The notes below the pieces were generated by a model. That model had not been told where the DNA came from, made no database searches, and saw only the letters and a list, made by a program, of their open reading frames with translations. This document shows positions 26,782 through 36,568 of a stretch of DNA of 64,000 nucleotides, piece by piece. Position numbers and translations under genes: made by a program. Within the stretch, counting starts at the first letter, position 1. Each line of letters starts with the position of its first letter. The DNA is from an uncultured Clostridia bacterium (lineage in GTDB: Bacteria; Bacillota; Clostridia; Christensenellales; Borkfalkiaceae): the NCBI GenBank assembly GCA_904419945.1, contig CAJFTM010000001.1, positions 151,443 through 215,442 on the forward strand, given 5' to 3'.

Positions 26782-27909
26782 ATGGTTAGCAAAGAGTTCT
26801 TTGAGGCTTTGGCCGATTTGGAAGCGGAAAAAGGGATCAGCAGCGAGATTTTTATCGAGGCGCTGCGCAATGCACTCGTCTCCGCTTATAAAAAGCAGTA
26901 TGAAGGCGATGTCGGCGAGGTGGATATTCGTATCAACCCGGAAAAGTATAGTATCAAGTACTATACAGTCAAGACAGTTGTCGAAGAAGTCGTCGACCGC
27001 GAAAAGGAGATCTCTCTTGAAGAGGCACAGAAGCTGAAAAAGAGCTATAAAGTCGGCGATACCGTTTACGAAGAGTTCGTTCCGAAGGATTTCAGCCGTA
27101 TCGCCGCGCAGACGGCAAAACAGGTCATCCTGCAAAAGCTGCATGAAACGGAGCGCGACAATACGCTCAATGAGTTCAGCGATAAGAAAGATGAGCTGAT
27201 GACCTGTGTCGTTCGAAAGGTCGATGCGAAGAATGTCTATGTTGAGTTGGGCAGCGGTCAGATCGAAGGGATCATGCTCCCGCAGGATCAGGTGCCCGGC
27301 GAAAAATACGAGGTCAATGATCGGCTGAAGGTTTATGTGAAAAACATCAAGAGCGGCAGCCGCGGCGCCCAGGTGCTCGTTTCCCGTTCTTCCGTGGGCT
27401 TGGTAAAGCGCCTGTTTGAAAACGAAGTTCCCGAAATCAAAGCGGGTACCGTCGTCGTCAAGGCGATCACCCGTGAGGCGGGGCAGCGCACAAAGATGGC
27501 GATTTGCAGCGAGGATCCGCAGGTAGATGCCGTCGGCGCCTGCGTCGGCAATAAAGGATCTCGCGTGAATGCAGTCGTCGCCGAACTGGGCGGAGAAAAG
27601 GTAGATATTATCCAGTGGAGTGAAAATCCGCTTGAATTTATTGCAAAGGCCCTTTCGCCGGCCAAGGTCATTTCCGTTACAGAGATCGGGGAAAAGTCGG
27701 CCATTGCCGTTGTTCCGGACGATAAACTTTCTCTCGCGATCGGGAGAGACGGGCAGAATGCGCGCCTTGCCGCGCGTCTGACCGGCTGGAAGATCGACGT
27801 CAAGAGCGAGAGTGCCGCAGCGAAGATGGAAGAACTGCATCGCGCGGAAGAAGAATCCGCTGAAGCGGATGCTGCGGCGGAAGAAGCTGCTGCGGGGAAG
27901 GAAGAGTAA
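26782..27909 (+). CDS. nusA: Transcription termination/antitermination factor NusA
   Basis: 375 residues in the Gram-positive short form: N-terminal RNA-polymerase-binding domain (1-125), S1 domain (~130-200; VVRKVDAKNVYVEL), KH1 (~230-275) and KH2 (~300-345; LAIGRDGQNARLAARLTGWKID). An acidic Ala/Glu tail (~347-375) replaces the C-terminal repeats of enterobacteria. Start ATG 26782 with AGGAGA upstream. Co-transcribed with rimP and rnpM. Confidence 0.97.
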   Translation: MVSKEFFEALADLEAEKGISSEIFIEALRNALVSAYKKQYEGDVGEVDIRINPEKYSIKYYTVKTVVEEVVDREKEISLEEAQKLKKSYKVGDTVYEEFVPKDFSRIAAQTAKQVILQKLHETERDNTLNEFSDKKDELMTCVVRKVDAKNVYVELGSGQIEGIMLPQDQVPGEKYEVNDRLKVYVKNIKSGSRGAQVLVSRSSVGLVKRLFENEVPEIKAGTVVVKAITREAGQRTKMAICSEDPQVDAVGACVGNKGSRVNAVVAELGGEKVDIIQWSENPLEFIAKALSPAKVISVTEIGEKSAIAVVPDDKLSLAIGRDGQNARLAARLTGWKIDVKSESAAAKMEELHRAEEESAEADAAAEEAAAGKEE

Positions 27910-27949
27910 GGGCTTTGTTCTCGATCGATCAGAAGGCGAGGGGTTTTGC

Positions 27950-28219
27950 ATGAAAGTCAAAAAGATTCCGATGCGCATGTGCATAGCCTGTCATGAAATG
28001 AAGGCAAAAAAGGAGATGCTCCGCGTCGTCAAGCCTAAGGAAGGGGATGTTTTTATCGACTTTTCGGGTAAGGCGGCGGGACGAGGCGCTTATATTTGCA
28101 ACAATCCGGAATGCATCAAAAAACTCCGCAAGGGACGGTTGCTCAACCGCGCATTTGCTGCGGAGATCCCGTTGGCTGTATACGATCAAATCGAGGAGGA
28201 CTTCTTTGCAAAGAAGTAA
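27950..28219 (+). CDS. rnpM: RNase P modulator RnpM (YlxR)
   Basis: 89-residue DUF448/YlxR protein. Family pattern: PMRMCIACHEMKAKKEMLRVV, a GRGAYICNNPEC motif and KLRKGRLLNRAF. YlxR binds RNase P RNA and lowers its activity in Bacillus. The longer open frame to 27812 overlaps nusA and is ignored; ATG 27950 has GCGAGGGG upstream. RNase P RNA itself is at 40168. Confidence 0.92.
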   Translation: MKVKKIPMRMCIACHEMKAKKEMLRVVKPKEGDVFIDFSGKAAGRGAYICNNPECIKKLRKGRLLNRAFAAEIPLAVYDQIEEDFFAKK

Positions 28220-28532
28220 AGCAGAAAGTTATATCGGTTTCTGCATCAAAGCCGGCAAGCTGACGTGCGGGTTTAATGCGGTGCAGACGCTGAAGAAGGG
28301 AGTCTATCTCCTGCTGTTATGTTCGACGGCTTCCCCCAATGCAAAAAAGGAGGCAGAAAAGCTCTGCATAAGGTTTCGCTGTACGATCGTGGAATCGTGC
28401 GGCAAGCCGCTGGAAGATATCGTTGGGCGGGTCAATTGTAAGTTGGCCGCAGTGAGAGATGAAAATCTGGCAAAGGCAATTTTGTCGGTTACGGATGACA
28501 ATTTTAGAAAATATTCGGGAGGCAACATTTAG
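28206..28532 (+). CDS. L7Ae/L30e-family ribosomal protein (YlxQ-like)
   Basis: 108-residue kink-turn-binding family protein, the usual neighbour between rnpM and infB. Marks: YIGFCIKAGKLTCG, LLLLCSTASPNAKKEAEKLC, and IVGRVNCKLAAV. Start is taken as TTG 28206 (MQRSKAESYIGF), five bases after GAGGAGG, overlapping the rnpM stop by 14 bases; the longer frame upstream is a shadow of rnpM. Cellular role unproven in the family. Confidence 0.85.
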   Translation: MQRSKAESYIGFCIKAGKLTCGFNAVQTLKKGVYLLLLCSTASPNAKKEAEKLCIRFRCTIVESCGKPLEDIVGRVNCKLAAVRDENLAKAILSVTDDNFRKYSGGNI

Positions 28533-28536
28533 CAAC

Positions 28537-31329
28537 ATGGCTGAAGCAAAGAAAAATTACTCGAACATCGAAACGATCGGATCACTTTTAGGGGCGGAAG
28601 GGATCGGATCGTTGTTGCGCGAGGTGCAAGGTACCGAAAAGAAAGTGGGAGACATCTTGCGCAAGCTTTCCGACTTGGAAGCTGCGGCGCGTGTCCGCGC
28701 GCAGGAAGAAGCGGCCCGTGCCGAGGCGGAATTTGCGACAGAGACGGTATCTGCCGCGGAATCGAGTGCAGAGCCGATACAGGAGGAGCCTGTAACGGAG
28801 AGCAGCACTGAGCCGCGTACGGAAGCCCCTGCAGCGGAACAGGAGGCTCCGGTTCCGGTAAGCGAAGCCAAAAAAGAAACGCCGGTCAATATTGCTGCAG
28901 CTCCGGCGAAAGAAAAACAGCCGGAAGAAAAGACTGAGCCGATGCCGGAAGAGAATGTTCAGGCGGAGGCTGCTGTGGCCGTTCCGCCCGAAACGTCTGC
29001 GCCTTTACAGGCAGAGAAGCCTGCACCGGCACCGAAGAGTGAAGGCGGGCCGCAGATCCGTACGCAGGTGCGCGGCGGCGTAGAAGAAAAGGTCATCCGC
29101 ACACAATATGCAGACCGCCGTGCCGCTCGCCAGGAAGCGCGCGCCACATATGTCAATAATAACGCTGCAGCGCGCCCCGCGCGGCAGGAAAGGCCTTCGT
29201 ACGGTGCCGCACCGCAAGGTCCAGCGGGTCGGCCGCAGGGTACACCGCGTACCGATCGTACCGGCGGAGCGCAGCTCGCTCGTAATCCGCGCTCCGCGGC
29301 AGTTTCTCGCCCTATGGGTGCAGGCCAGCGTCCTGCAGCTCCTCGTTACGGTGCTGCTGCTCCCGTTGCTCCCGCTCCTAAAACATTTACAGCTCCCGCT
29401 AAAAAGAAAGCTTCGTACGACAAGTCGTATTCCGATTCCAAGCGCACGGTCAGCAAGCGTGCCCTTGTCAAACAGCAAGTCAGTGTTGAAGACTTCGACG
29501 AAAATAAGAGCGGTTACCGCAAACTGCGCGTTAAAAAGCAGAAACAGCAGACGGTGCAGACGATCAAGATCGATCATGCAGTCGTTACCTCCGAAAATAT
29601 TCCTTTAAAAGTATTGAGTGAAAAGCTCGGGATCACTGCAGTCGAGATCACGAAGCGGCTCTTCAAAGAGGGGATCGCCAAGACGATCAACGACTCGATC
29701 GATTATGATACGGCGGCCTATATTGCGAGCGATTTGGGAATCGAGCTCGAATATCAGCCGGAAAAGACGGCGGAAGAAACGCTTGCGGAACTCTATAAAG
29801 CACAGATCGTGGAAGACAGCGATGCCGTCGTTCGTCCGCCTGTAGTGACGGTGATGGGCCATGTCGATCACGGCAAAACGTCCCTGCTCGATAAAATTCG
29901 CAGTACGAATGTTACGGCAGGCGAAGCGGGCGGCATTACCCAGCATATCGGCGCTTATTCGGTCAATGTGGGAGGAAAGACGATCACCTTCCTCGATACG
30001 CCGGGACATGAAGCGTTTACGGCGATGCGCGCGCGCGGTGCATCCGTGACGGATATCGTCGTTCTCGTCGTTGCTGCTGACGACGGTATCATGCCGCAGA
30101 CAGTCGAGGCGATCAACCACGCAAAGGCAGCGGAGGTCCCCATTATTGTTGCTGTCAATAAAATGGATAAACCGGAAGCGAATCTTGATCGTGTCAAGCA
30201 GGGCCTCACGAATAACGGCCTTGTGCCAGAGGAGTGGGGCGGCGATACGATCATCTGCCCGGTTTCCGCAAAGACGGGCGAGGGGATCGACAATCTGCTC
30301 GAGTCCATCAATCTGGTTGCCGAAATGCGCGAATTGAAGGCAAATCCGAATCAGATGGCGCGCGGGATCATTATTGAAGCAAAGCTGGATAAGGGCAAAG
30401 GGCCGGTCGCGTCAGTCCTCATCCAGAATGGTACGCTGCACACCGGTGACAATGTCATTTCCGGTACGACGACGGGCCGTATTCGTGCTATGGTCGACGA
30501 TAAGGGGCGTACGGTCAAGTCGGCCGGACCGTCGATGGCTGTTTCTATCCTCGGTTTAGAAGAAGTGCCGAATGCTGGCGATTCGATCATTGCGGTTGAG
30601 CAGGATAAGCTGCTCAAACAGGTGCTTGACGAACGCAAGCGTAAAGAGAGCGAGGCGATGATCAAAGTGCAGACGCGCGTTACGCTGGACGATGTGTTTG
30701 GGAAAATTGCCGAGGGTCAGATCAAAGGGCTCAACATTATCATTAAGGGCGATGTGCAGGGTTCCGTCGAGGCGGTCAAACAGTCCCTTCTTAAACTGTC
30801 TAATGACGAGGTGCGCGTCAATGTATTGCACAGCGCAGCCGGAGCGATCAATGAATCCGATATTATGCTCGCCGATTCTGCGAATGCGATCGTCGTGGGG
30901 TTCAATGTCCGACCGGATACCAAAGCCAAGGCGCTTGCCGAGCGCAGCGGCGTCGATGTGCGCACTTATCGCATCATCTATGAATTGCTCGATGACATAC
31001 AGGCAGCCATGAAGGGCATGCTTGCGCCGAAGTACCGAGAGGTGATGACGGGCAAATGTGACGTTTTGCAGACGTTCAAGATCACAGGCGTCGGGATGGT
31101 CGCAGGCTGCTATGTTACCGAAGGCAAGATCGTGCGCAACGGCAAGCTGCGCATTTATCGCGATGATATAATGATCGTCGAGGGTGCAGTCCGCCAGCTC
31201 AAGCGCTTTAAAGATGACGTGAAAGAAGTTTCCGGCGGTTTTGAATGCGGTGTCAGTATCGATGGCTTTGACGGCATCAAGGTCGGCGATGTCATCGAAT
31301 GTTATATTGAGGAAGAGATCCTCGCATAA
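28537..31329 (+). CDS. infB: Translation initiation factor IF-2
   Basis: 930 residues. A long, low-complexity Ala/Pro/Glu/Arg N-terminal extension (~1-350) precedes an IF2N-type domain (~355-410) and the GTPase domain with G1 [12 protein letters not shown] (~440), G3 DTPGHEAF and G4 NKMDKPE, followed by domains II-IV. ATG 28537 (MAEAKKNY) is preferred, although its GGAGG is about 14 bases away; an in-frame ATG at 28495 lies inside the previous gene and has no ribosome site. It recruits initiator tRNA to the 30S subunit. Confidence 0.96.
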   Translation: MAEAKKNYSNIETIGSLLGAEGIGSLLREVQGTEKKVGDILRKLSDLEAAARVRAQEEAARAEAEFATETVSAAESSAEPIQEEPVTESSTEPRTEAPAAEQEAPVPVSEAKKETPVNIAAAPAKEKQPEEKTEPMPEENVQAEAAVAVPPETSAPLQAEKPAPAPKSEGGPQIRTQVRGGVEEKVIRTQYADRRAARQEARATYVNNNAAARPARQERPSYGAAPQGPAGRPQGTPRTDRTGGAQLARNPRSAAVSRPMGAGQRPAAPRYGAAAPVAPAPKTFTAPAKKKASYDKSYSDSKRTVSKRALVKQQVSVEDFDENKSGYRKLRVKKQKQQTVQTIKIDHAVVTSENIPLKVLSEKLGITAVEITKRLFKEGIAKTINDSIDYDTAAYIASDLGIELEYQPEKTAEETLAELYKAQIVEDSDAVVRPPVVTVMGHVDHGKTSLLDKIRSTNVTAGEAGGITQHIGAYSVNVGGKTITFLDTPGHEAFTAMRARGASVTDIVVLVVAADDGIMPQTVEAINHAKAAEVPIIVAVNKMDKPEANLDRVKQGLTNNGLVPEEWGGDTIICPVSAKTGEGIDNLLESINLVAEMRELKANPNQMARGIIIEAKLDKGKGPVASVLIQNGTLHTGDNVISGTTTGRIRAMVDDKGRTVKSAGPSMAVSILGLEEVPNAGDSIIAVEQDKLLKQVLDERKRKESEAMIKVQTRVTLDDVFGKIAEGQIKGLNIIIKGDVQGSVEAVKQSLLKLSNDEVRVNVLHSAAGAINESDIMLADSANAIVVGFNVRPDTKAKALAERSGVDVRTYRIIYELLDDIQAAMKGMLAPKYREVMTGKCDVLQTFKITGVGMVAGCYVTEGKIVRNGKLRIYRDDIMIVEGAVRQLKRFKDDVKEVSGGFECGVSIDGFDGIKVGDVIECYIEEEILA

Positions 31330-31339
31330 AGGAGGCTCT

Positions 31340-31717
31340 ATGAAATCATTGCGCGGCGAGAGGCTTTCTGCCGAGTATCAAAAGGCAGTATACGAAGTGA
31401 TTGCAACCAAACTTAAATATAAAACGGATCGCATTCGTGGGATTGTCAGTGTAACGAAGGCGGATGTTTCGCCCGATTTGAAGAATGCGAAGATTTATAT
31501 CAGTGTGCTCGGCAGAAATGCAGAGGAGAGCCGCACAACATTTGAGGCGATCAAAGAACATGCAGCGACGATCCGTTATGAACTCGCTCATATCATGCAT
31601 TCGCGTACGGTTCCGGAACTACACTTTTTATGGGATGATACGATGGAGTACGGCGACAAGATCGATCGTCTTATCAAAGAGCTGCATAAAGAGGAAAAAG
31701 GAGGCAGCCAGGAGTGA
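31340..31717 (+). CDS. rbfA: Ribosome-binding factor A
   Basis: 125-residue KH-like 16S rRNA maturation factor. Marks: RGERLSAEYQKAVYEVI, ITRIRGIVSVT-type segment (DRIRGIVSVTKADVSPDLKNAKIYISVLG) and the C-terminal HSRTVPELHFLWDDTMEYG. ATG 31340 follows AAAGGAGG. Stop overlaps the next GTG start by 4 bases. Confidence 0.96.
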   Translation: MKSLRGERLSAEYQKAVYEVIATKLKYKTDRIRGIVSVTKADVSPDLKNAKIYISVLGRNAEESRTTFEAIKEHAATIRYELAHIMHSRTVPELHFLWDDTMEYGDKIDRLIKELHKEEKGGSQE

Positions 31718-32676
31718 CGCTCACCCTGCGGGAAATGGCCGAACGGCTGAAACAACTGAAGAGTGCTTCCATTTTCTGCCACATGCGGCCGGACGGCGAT
31801 ACACTGGGTGCCGCTATGGGATTGAAATATCTGCTCGAAAGCAACGGGACAAAATGTACCGTTGCCTGTGAGAGCAAGATCCCGGATAAGTATCTGTTTT
31901 TGGCGGGGATGGAAGACATCGCGCGCGTGCCGGACGCGAGTGCTGAGGCATATATTGCGGTCGATGCGAGCGATACGCATCGCCTTGGTTTTCTATGCGA
32001 TGCATTCGAGCACGCTAAAAAACTAAAATTTAATATTGATCATCATATATCAAACACGCGGTATGGCGATTATTGTTTTGTCGAAGAGCGCGCGGCGACT
32101 TGTGAGATCATGACAGAGCTGTCCTCTTTTTTTGATGCGGGCCTTACGCCGCTTGCGGCGAATTATCTTTTGCTCGGGCTGAGTTCGGATACCGGCAATT
32201 TTGCGCATAAGAATGTAACGGAAAGCACTTTTTTGGCTGCAGCTAAACTCACGGCTTGCGGCGGTGATATCCATACCGTTCAATACAACATGTTTAAGAG
32301 ACAATCTGCGGCACGCGCGTTGCTTTTCGGGCGGACGATGTCGCATATCCGCTATTATTCGGAGGGCAGGATCGCCTTTATTTCCGTCATGCGCGCGCAG
32401 CTGCAGGATTGCGGTGCAACGTCTGACGTGACGGAAGGGTTCATCGATTTCCCTCTGTCCGTCGATGGAGTCGAGGTTGCCGTCTGCCTGCTCGAAACGG
32501 CAGATGATCGCTTTAAAGTTTCGCTTCGTTCCAAAGGAAAAGCGGATGTAAATGCGGTGGCTTCCGTCTATGGCGGAGGCGGGCATGTATTGGCGAGCGG
32601 CTGTATGTTGTCCGGCTGCTTGGAGGAAGTCATCGATCGTTTGCGGTACACAATTCAACAACATCTCGTCGACTGA
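31714..32676 (+). CDS. nrnA: DHH-family phosphoesterase (NrnA-like oligoribonuclease / pAp phosphatase)
   Basis: 320-residue DHH/DHHA1 protein. Metal-binding motifs: CHMRPDGDTLGAAMGL (motif I/II), VDASD, and NIDHHISN (motif III); DHHA1 domain ends with the GGGGHVLASG substrate loop. NrnA degrades short RNA and 3',5'-pAp; c-di-AMP hydrolases of the related GdpP type are much longer. The rbfA-nrnA-truB-ribF order is standard in Firmicutes. Start GTG 31714 overlaps rbfA. Confidence 0.9.
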   Translation: MTLTLREMAERLKQLKSASIFCHMRPDGDTLGAAMGLKYLLESNGTKCTVACESKIPDKYLFLAGMEDIARVPDASAEAYIAVDASDTHRLGFLCDAFEHAKKLKFNIDHHISNTRYGDYCFVEERAATCEIMTELSSFFDAGLTPLAANYLLLGLSSDTGNFAHKNVTESTFLAAAKLTACGGDIHTVQYNMFKRQSAARALLFGRTMSHIRYYSEGRIAFISVMRAQLQDCGATSDVTEGFIDFPLSVDGVEVAVCLLETADDRFKVSLRSKGKADVNAVASVYGGGGHVLASGCMLSGCLEEVIDRLRYTIQQHLVD

Positions 32677-32743
32677 GAGGGGCGGCGCAGCAGCGACAAA
32701 GCCTCTCTTTTTTTACAAAGAATTGCCGAAGGGCGATCGATCA

Positions 32744-33607
32744 ATGAAAAGTATGGAAATGATCAGTGGCTTTATCGATTTGAATAAACCAAAGGGTATC
32801 TCCAGCGCGGCAGCAGTCTCCCGGATTCGCCGTTTGAGCGGGATGCCGTGTGGACATATGGGGACGCTCGATCCGATGGCGAGCGGCGTACTTCCCGTTG
32901 CGGTCGGAAATGCTTCCCGTCTCTTTCAGTACATGCTTGACAAGGAGAAACAATACCGCGCGGTCTTTCGGTTCGGTGCAGAGACGGATACGCTCGATGC
33001 GACGGGTACGATCCTGCGCGACGGACTTCCCGTTCCTTCCGAAGAAGAGATCCGCGCAGTTTTGCCGACATTGATCGGCGAGGTCGACCAGCTTCCTCCC
33101 GCTTACAGCGCAAAGAGCGTTGGCGGCGTACGCGCTTATAAACTCGCCAGAGAGGGGAAGGATGTCGCGCTGCAGCCGAAGCGCGTTCAGATCCGTGACC
33201 TCACATTGCTCGGGCGCGTTTCTGAGGACTGTTTTGCCTTTGCGGTGTCTTGCGGTGGTGGAACATATATTCGTGCCATTGCGCGGGATATTGCAAAGTG
33301 TTGCGGTACTTGTGCGTTGATGACTTCGCTTGTGCGCGAGCGCAGCGGGCCGTTTACTTTAGAGGAAAGCGTTTCTCCGGAGGAATTAACTTCTGAAAAT
33401 TGGCGAGATCACCTTTTACCTCCGGAAGGCGCTTTTTCAATGCCTGCATTGCACTTTGCGGGCGAGGAAGCGTGGAGGCTGCGTAACGGGCAGAAGTTTG
33501 TTTCTGGCGCGACAGACGGGGAATACAAGCTTTGGCTGGATGGGGATTTTTATGGCATTGCGCGTATCGAGGAAGGCATCGTGCGGGCCAAGGTAAAGTT
33601 GGTGTAA
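32744..33607 (+). CDS. truB: tRNA pseudouridine-55 synthase
   Basis: 287-residue TruB that makes pseudouridine 55 in the T-loop of tRNA. Marks: INLNKPKG-type start (FIDLNKPKGISS), the catalytic aspartate in GHMGTLDPMASGVLPV, and QLPPAYSAKSVGGVRAYKLAREG. The frame is open to 32552 but overlaps the DHH gene; ATG 32744 (MKSMEM) is taken, with ATG 32753 possible. Ribosome site is weak (GAAGGG). A GAGAGG/CCTCTC hairpin with a T-run lies just before (32676-32711). Confidence 0.94.
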   Translation: MKSMEMISGFIDLNKPKGISSAAAVSRIRRLSGMPCGHMGTLDPMASGVLPVAVGNASRLFQYMLDKEKQYRAVFRFGAETDTLDATGTILRDGLPVPSEEEIRAVLPTLIGEVDQLPPAYSAKSVGGVRAYKLAREGKDVALQPKRVQIRDLTLLGRVSEDCFAFAVSCGGGTYIRAIARDIAKCCGTCALMTSLVRERSGPFTLEESVSPEELTSENWRDHLLPPEGAFSMPALHFAGEEAWRLRNGQKFVSGATDGEYKLWLDGDFYGIARIEEGIVRAKVKLV

Positions 33608-33608
33608 T

Positions 33609-34493
33609 ATGCTCCCGGTGATCGATTATGAGACGGGGTGTTGTGTGCGGCCCTGTGTTTTACTGTTAGGTTATTTTGACGGTGTTCATGTGGGACACCG
33701 CCGCCTGATTTCCCGAGCGAAGGAAGAAGCTGCCGCGCGCGGGCTCTGTGTCGGCATAATGACTTTTTATGGCGGTAAAAGCGGCAGGCAGATTTTTGAT
33801 TTTAGCGAGCGATTGTATTTATTTGAGTCGCTGGGTATCGATTTTGTCTATGCTGCTCGGTTTGACGAAGCATTTCGCGTGACGGAAGGGCAGGCATTTT
33901 TGGAACATGTCTGTGCGGCTTTGGATGTCCGGCTGTTTGTTTGCGGGGCCGATTATACCTATGGTTGCGGAGCGTCGGGGAATGCTGAATCTCTGTGCAA
34001 CTATGCAACAGAGCGCGGCATAGACGCGCTGGTCCTTCCTCTGGTCGGTTTCGGCGGGGAAAAGGCGGGAACATCGCTGGCAAAGCAGCTGCTTGATCGC
34101 GGCGATATGAAAGCACTTGCGGCATTGCTCGGTGAAAAGTATTTTATAAGGGGGACAGTCGGCACGGAGGGCAGACATGTCGGAAGGAGGATCGGGTTTC
34201 CCACTGCGAATATCCATTTGCCGTCGGAAAAGTACCCGCCGGCGCCGGGCGTCTATGCCGTGACGGTCGTTGCGGCGGGCGTGCATTGCCGAGGCATAGC
34301 CAACTATGGCGCAAGGCCGACTTTCAACGATGAGCGCGTTGTGCTCGAGGTGTATGTAGACGGTTATCATGGCGACCTTTACGGAATGCAATTGACGATA
34401 TATTTTGACTTTCGGATTCGCGATATCCGCAAATTTAACGATGCGGCACAGCTTTCCGAACAATTGCAGAGAGATTTGGAGAAAATACGATGA
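33609..34493 (+). CDS. ribF: Bifunctional riboflavin kinase / FAD synthetase
   Basis: 294 residues, two domains: N-terminal nucleotidylyltransferase (~1-165; LGYFDGVHVGHRRL, FVCGADYTYG) and C-terminal riboflavin kinase (~175-290; GRRIGFPTANI, ANYGARPTF, LEVYV). Converts riboflavin to FMN and FAD. The substrate segment differs slightly from the usual VGFDFRFG. Stop overlaps the next gene by 4 bases. Confidence 0.95.
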   Translation: MLPVIDYETGCCVRPCVLLLGYFDGVHVGHRRLISRAKEEAAARGLCVGIMTFYGGKSGRQIFDFSERLYLFESLGIDFVYAARFDEAFRVTEGQAFLEHVCAALDVRLFVCGADYTYGCGASGNAESLCNYATERGIDALVLPLVGFGGEKAGTSLAKQLLDRGDMKALAALLGEKYFIRGTVGTEGRHVGRRIGFPTANIHLPSEKYPPAPGVYAVTVVAAGVHCRGIANYGARPTFNDERVVLEVYVDGYHGDLYGMQLTIYFDFRIRDIRKFNDAAQLSEQLQRDLEKIR

Positions 34494-35353
34494 TCAAATT
34501 TGGACCGAGCGGCAATAGTGAAAGCTTTTATGCGCAGGGCTATTCGCATACCGAGCAGTCGGCAAAGTTCGTGCGCGACATGGGGCTGGATTGTTTTGAA
34601 TATTCGTTTGGCCGGGGAGTTCGCATGAGTGAGGCGAAGGCGATCTCTATCGGCGAGGCGTTTGCCGCGCAGAGCGTAGAGATCAGCGTTCACGCGCCAT
34701 ATTATATCAATTTCGCCAACCCCTCGGAGGAGAGCGCCGCTAAGTCTTATAACTATGTCTTGGACAGTGCGCGCGTTTTGAAGCTGATGGGAGGCAAGCG
34801 CTGCGTATTCCATTCAGCAACGCAGGGAAAACTGGATCGCGAAGAGGCCGTTGCGCTCACGGAAGAGCGGCTGAAGGTTTTGCGCGATTACATTTATCTA
34901 AACGGGTTGCAGGATCTGTATTTTTGTCCGGAAACGATGGGCAAGCTTGCACAGATCGGAACACTTGAGGAGATCGTCCGCTTTTGCAAGATCGATCCGA
35001 TTTATCTGCCGGCTGTCGATTTCGGTCATTTGAATGCGCGCGAGCAGGGGAGTTTAAAGACAGTCGATGACTATCGCTCTCGCCTTGAATATATGATCGG
35101 CGAGCTCGGCTACGAGCGGGTCAAATATTTTCATATCCATTTTTCTAAGATCCAATATTCTTCGAAAGGCGAGGTGCGACACCTGACATTTGCAGATGAT
35201 GTGTACGGACCGGAATTCGAACCGCTTGCAGTCGCTCTTAAACAGCTTAAATTGGAGCCGTATGTGGTCAGCGAATCGGCTGGGACGCAGGCCGAGGATG
35301 CCCTCGCCATGAAGCAAATGTATGAACGGGCAGAAGGCTCGATCATACGCTGA
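34490..35353 (+). CDS. nfo: Endonuclease IV family AP endonuclease
   Basis: 287-residue TIM-barrel protein of AP endonuclease family 2, which cuts at abasic sites in base-excision repair. Metal-binding motifs are placed as in Nfo: SVHAPYYINFANP, CVFHSA, CPETMGK, VDFGHLNAR, KYFHIHFSKIQY and SESAGTQAEDA. Some details differ from the classical Nfo signature (PETTAGQG), so it belongs to a divergent clostridial branch. Start ATG overlaps ribF by 4 bases. Confidence 0.85.
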   Translation: MIKFGPSGNSESFYAQGYSHTEQSAKFVRDMGLDCFEYSFGRGVRMSEAKAISIGEAFAAQSVEISVHAPYYINFANPSEESAAKSYNYVLDSARVLKLMGGKRCVFHSATQGKLDREEAVALTEERLKVLRDYIYLNGLQDLYFCPETMGKLAQIGTLEEIVRFCKIDPIYLPAVDFGHLNAREQGSLKTVDDYRSRLEYMIGELGYERVKYFHIHFSKIQYSSKGEVRHLTFADDVYGPEFEPLAVALKQLKLEPYVVSESAGTQAEDALAMKQMYERAEGSIIR

Positions 35354-35412
35354 AAAAGCCTTATAAGCATCATGATTCCTCTTAAATTCTATAAAAAAGC
35401 GTACGGGAAAAT

Positions 35413-35441
35413 TTGACTTGAAGAGGAAAATTTGATACAAT
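35413..35441 (+). promoter_or_regulatory. Promoter of the Xaa-Pro peptidase gene
   Basis: TTGACT (35413-35418), 17-base spacer, TACAAT (35436-35441). The start codon begins only 6 bases after the -10, so transcription should start at or next to the ATG. Confidence 0.8.
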
Positions 35442-35447
35442 ATTTAT

Positions 35448-36500
35448 ATGGACAATACGAAAAAAGTTTTCCGTGCGATCGATGCGGATGGGATGCTGAC
35501 ATATAGCCCCGATTTACGGGCATATCTGACGGGCTTTCCCAGTTCTTTCGGTTTTGTCTACACCGACGCGCAGGAGAGCATTTTCTTTACAGATCCGCGC
35601 TATGCGGAGGCGGCAAAGAAGGCGCTGAAAAATCAATTTATTGCCGTGGAGATTGCCAAGAATGAAGATACCGTTCTTGACTATATCCGCACGAAAAAAG
35701 TGCGCCGCCTTGCGGTGCCTTGTTCGCGCGTTACTCTCCCGCAGGAAGAAAAGCTGCGCAAATTTCATTTTAAGATCGTAGACAGCGATCCAGCCTTTCG
35801 GGCTGCAATGGCTGTTAAAAATATGGAGGAGCTCGCCTGTATCCGGCGCGCTTCAGAGATCGCGGAAGAGGCGTTTGGTTCGCTTTTGGGCGAATTGAAA
35901 GAGGGGATGACGGAGAATGAGGTCGCAGCGCTTCTTGAATACAAGATGCGCCGAGCCGGGGCTCAGGATCGTTCTTTTGAGACGATCGCCGCTTTTGGTA
36001 AAAATACTTCGGTTCCTCATCATGTGCCGTGCGGCGACGTTCTGTGTAAGGGAATGCCTGTATTGCTTGATTTCGGCTGTCGCTGGGGCGGTTATTGTTC
36101 GGATATAACGCGCACGTTTCTGTTCGGCAAGAGCGAAGATGCCGATTTTATGGCAGCTTATGAAGCAGTCTACAATGCGCATCGGATCGCGGCGGATGCC
36201 ATAACTTCCGGCATGACGGGAAGAGAGGCGGACGCCTTGGCGCGAGACAGTTTGGCTTCGCGCGGACTGGATAAGTTTTTTACGCATTCACTGGGGCACG
36301 GTATCGGGATCAATATCCACGAGTTTCCGACGCTCGGGCCAAACAGTCATGATAGGTTAAACGACGGCATGGTCTTTTCCATTGAGCCGGGCGTTTATTT
36401 TGAAGGAAAGTTTGGTATTCGTATCGAGGACAGTGTGACGCTGTCCGGCGGTAGAGTCATAAGTTTTATGCATTCGGATAAAAAGCTGACGGTACTGTAA
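35448..36500 (+). CDS. pepP: Xaa-Pro aminopeptidase/dipeptidase (M24)
   Basis: 350-residue M24 metallopeptidase: N-terminal creatinase-like domain (~1-125) and pita-bread catalytic domain with the dinuclear metal ligands in LLDFGCRWGGYCSDITRTF (two Asp), HSLGHGIGINIHE (His), FSIEPGVYFEG (Glu) and GIRIEDSV (Glu). It releases or cleaves residues next to proline. The family N-terminus fits ATG 35448, which has no Shine-Dalgarno and lies at the predicted transcription start. The pepP-efp order is common in Firmicutes. Confidence 0.93.
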   Translation: MDNTKKVFRAIDADGMLTYSPDLRAYLTGFPSSFGFVYTDAQESIFFTDPRYAEAAKKALKNQFIAVEIAKNEDTVLDYIRTKKVRRLAVPCSRVTLPQEEKLRKFHFKIVDSDPAFRAAMAVKNMEELACIRRASEIAEEAFGSLLGELKEGMTENEVAALLEYKMRRAGAQDRSFETIAAFGKNTSVPHHVPCGDVLCKGMPVLLDFGCRWGGYCSDITRTFLFGKSEDADFMAAYEAVYNAHRIAADAITSGMTGREADALARDSLASRGLDKFFTHSLGHGIGINIHEFPTLGPNSHDRLNDGMVFSIEPGVYFEGKFGIRIEDSVTLSGGRVISFMHSDKKLTVL

Positions 36501-36568
36501 AAAGGGATCGACGGCGAAATATAGCGGGTTGTCCGCACAGAAGAGAGATTTTTTAAGGAGAACTGTTT

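Noticed and set aside
26710-27984. 424-codon minus-strand frame over nusA
   Set aside because: Antisense shadow of nusA; composition is Arg/Leu/Phe-rich as expected from reverse-complement reading, with no start signals.
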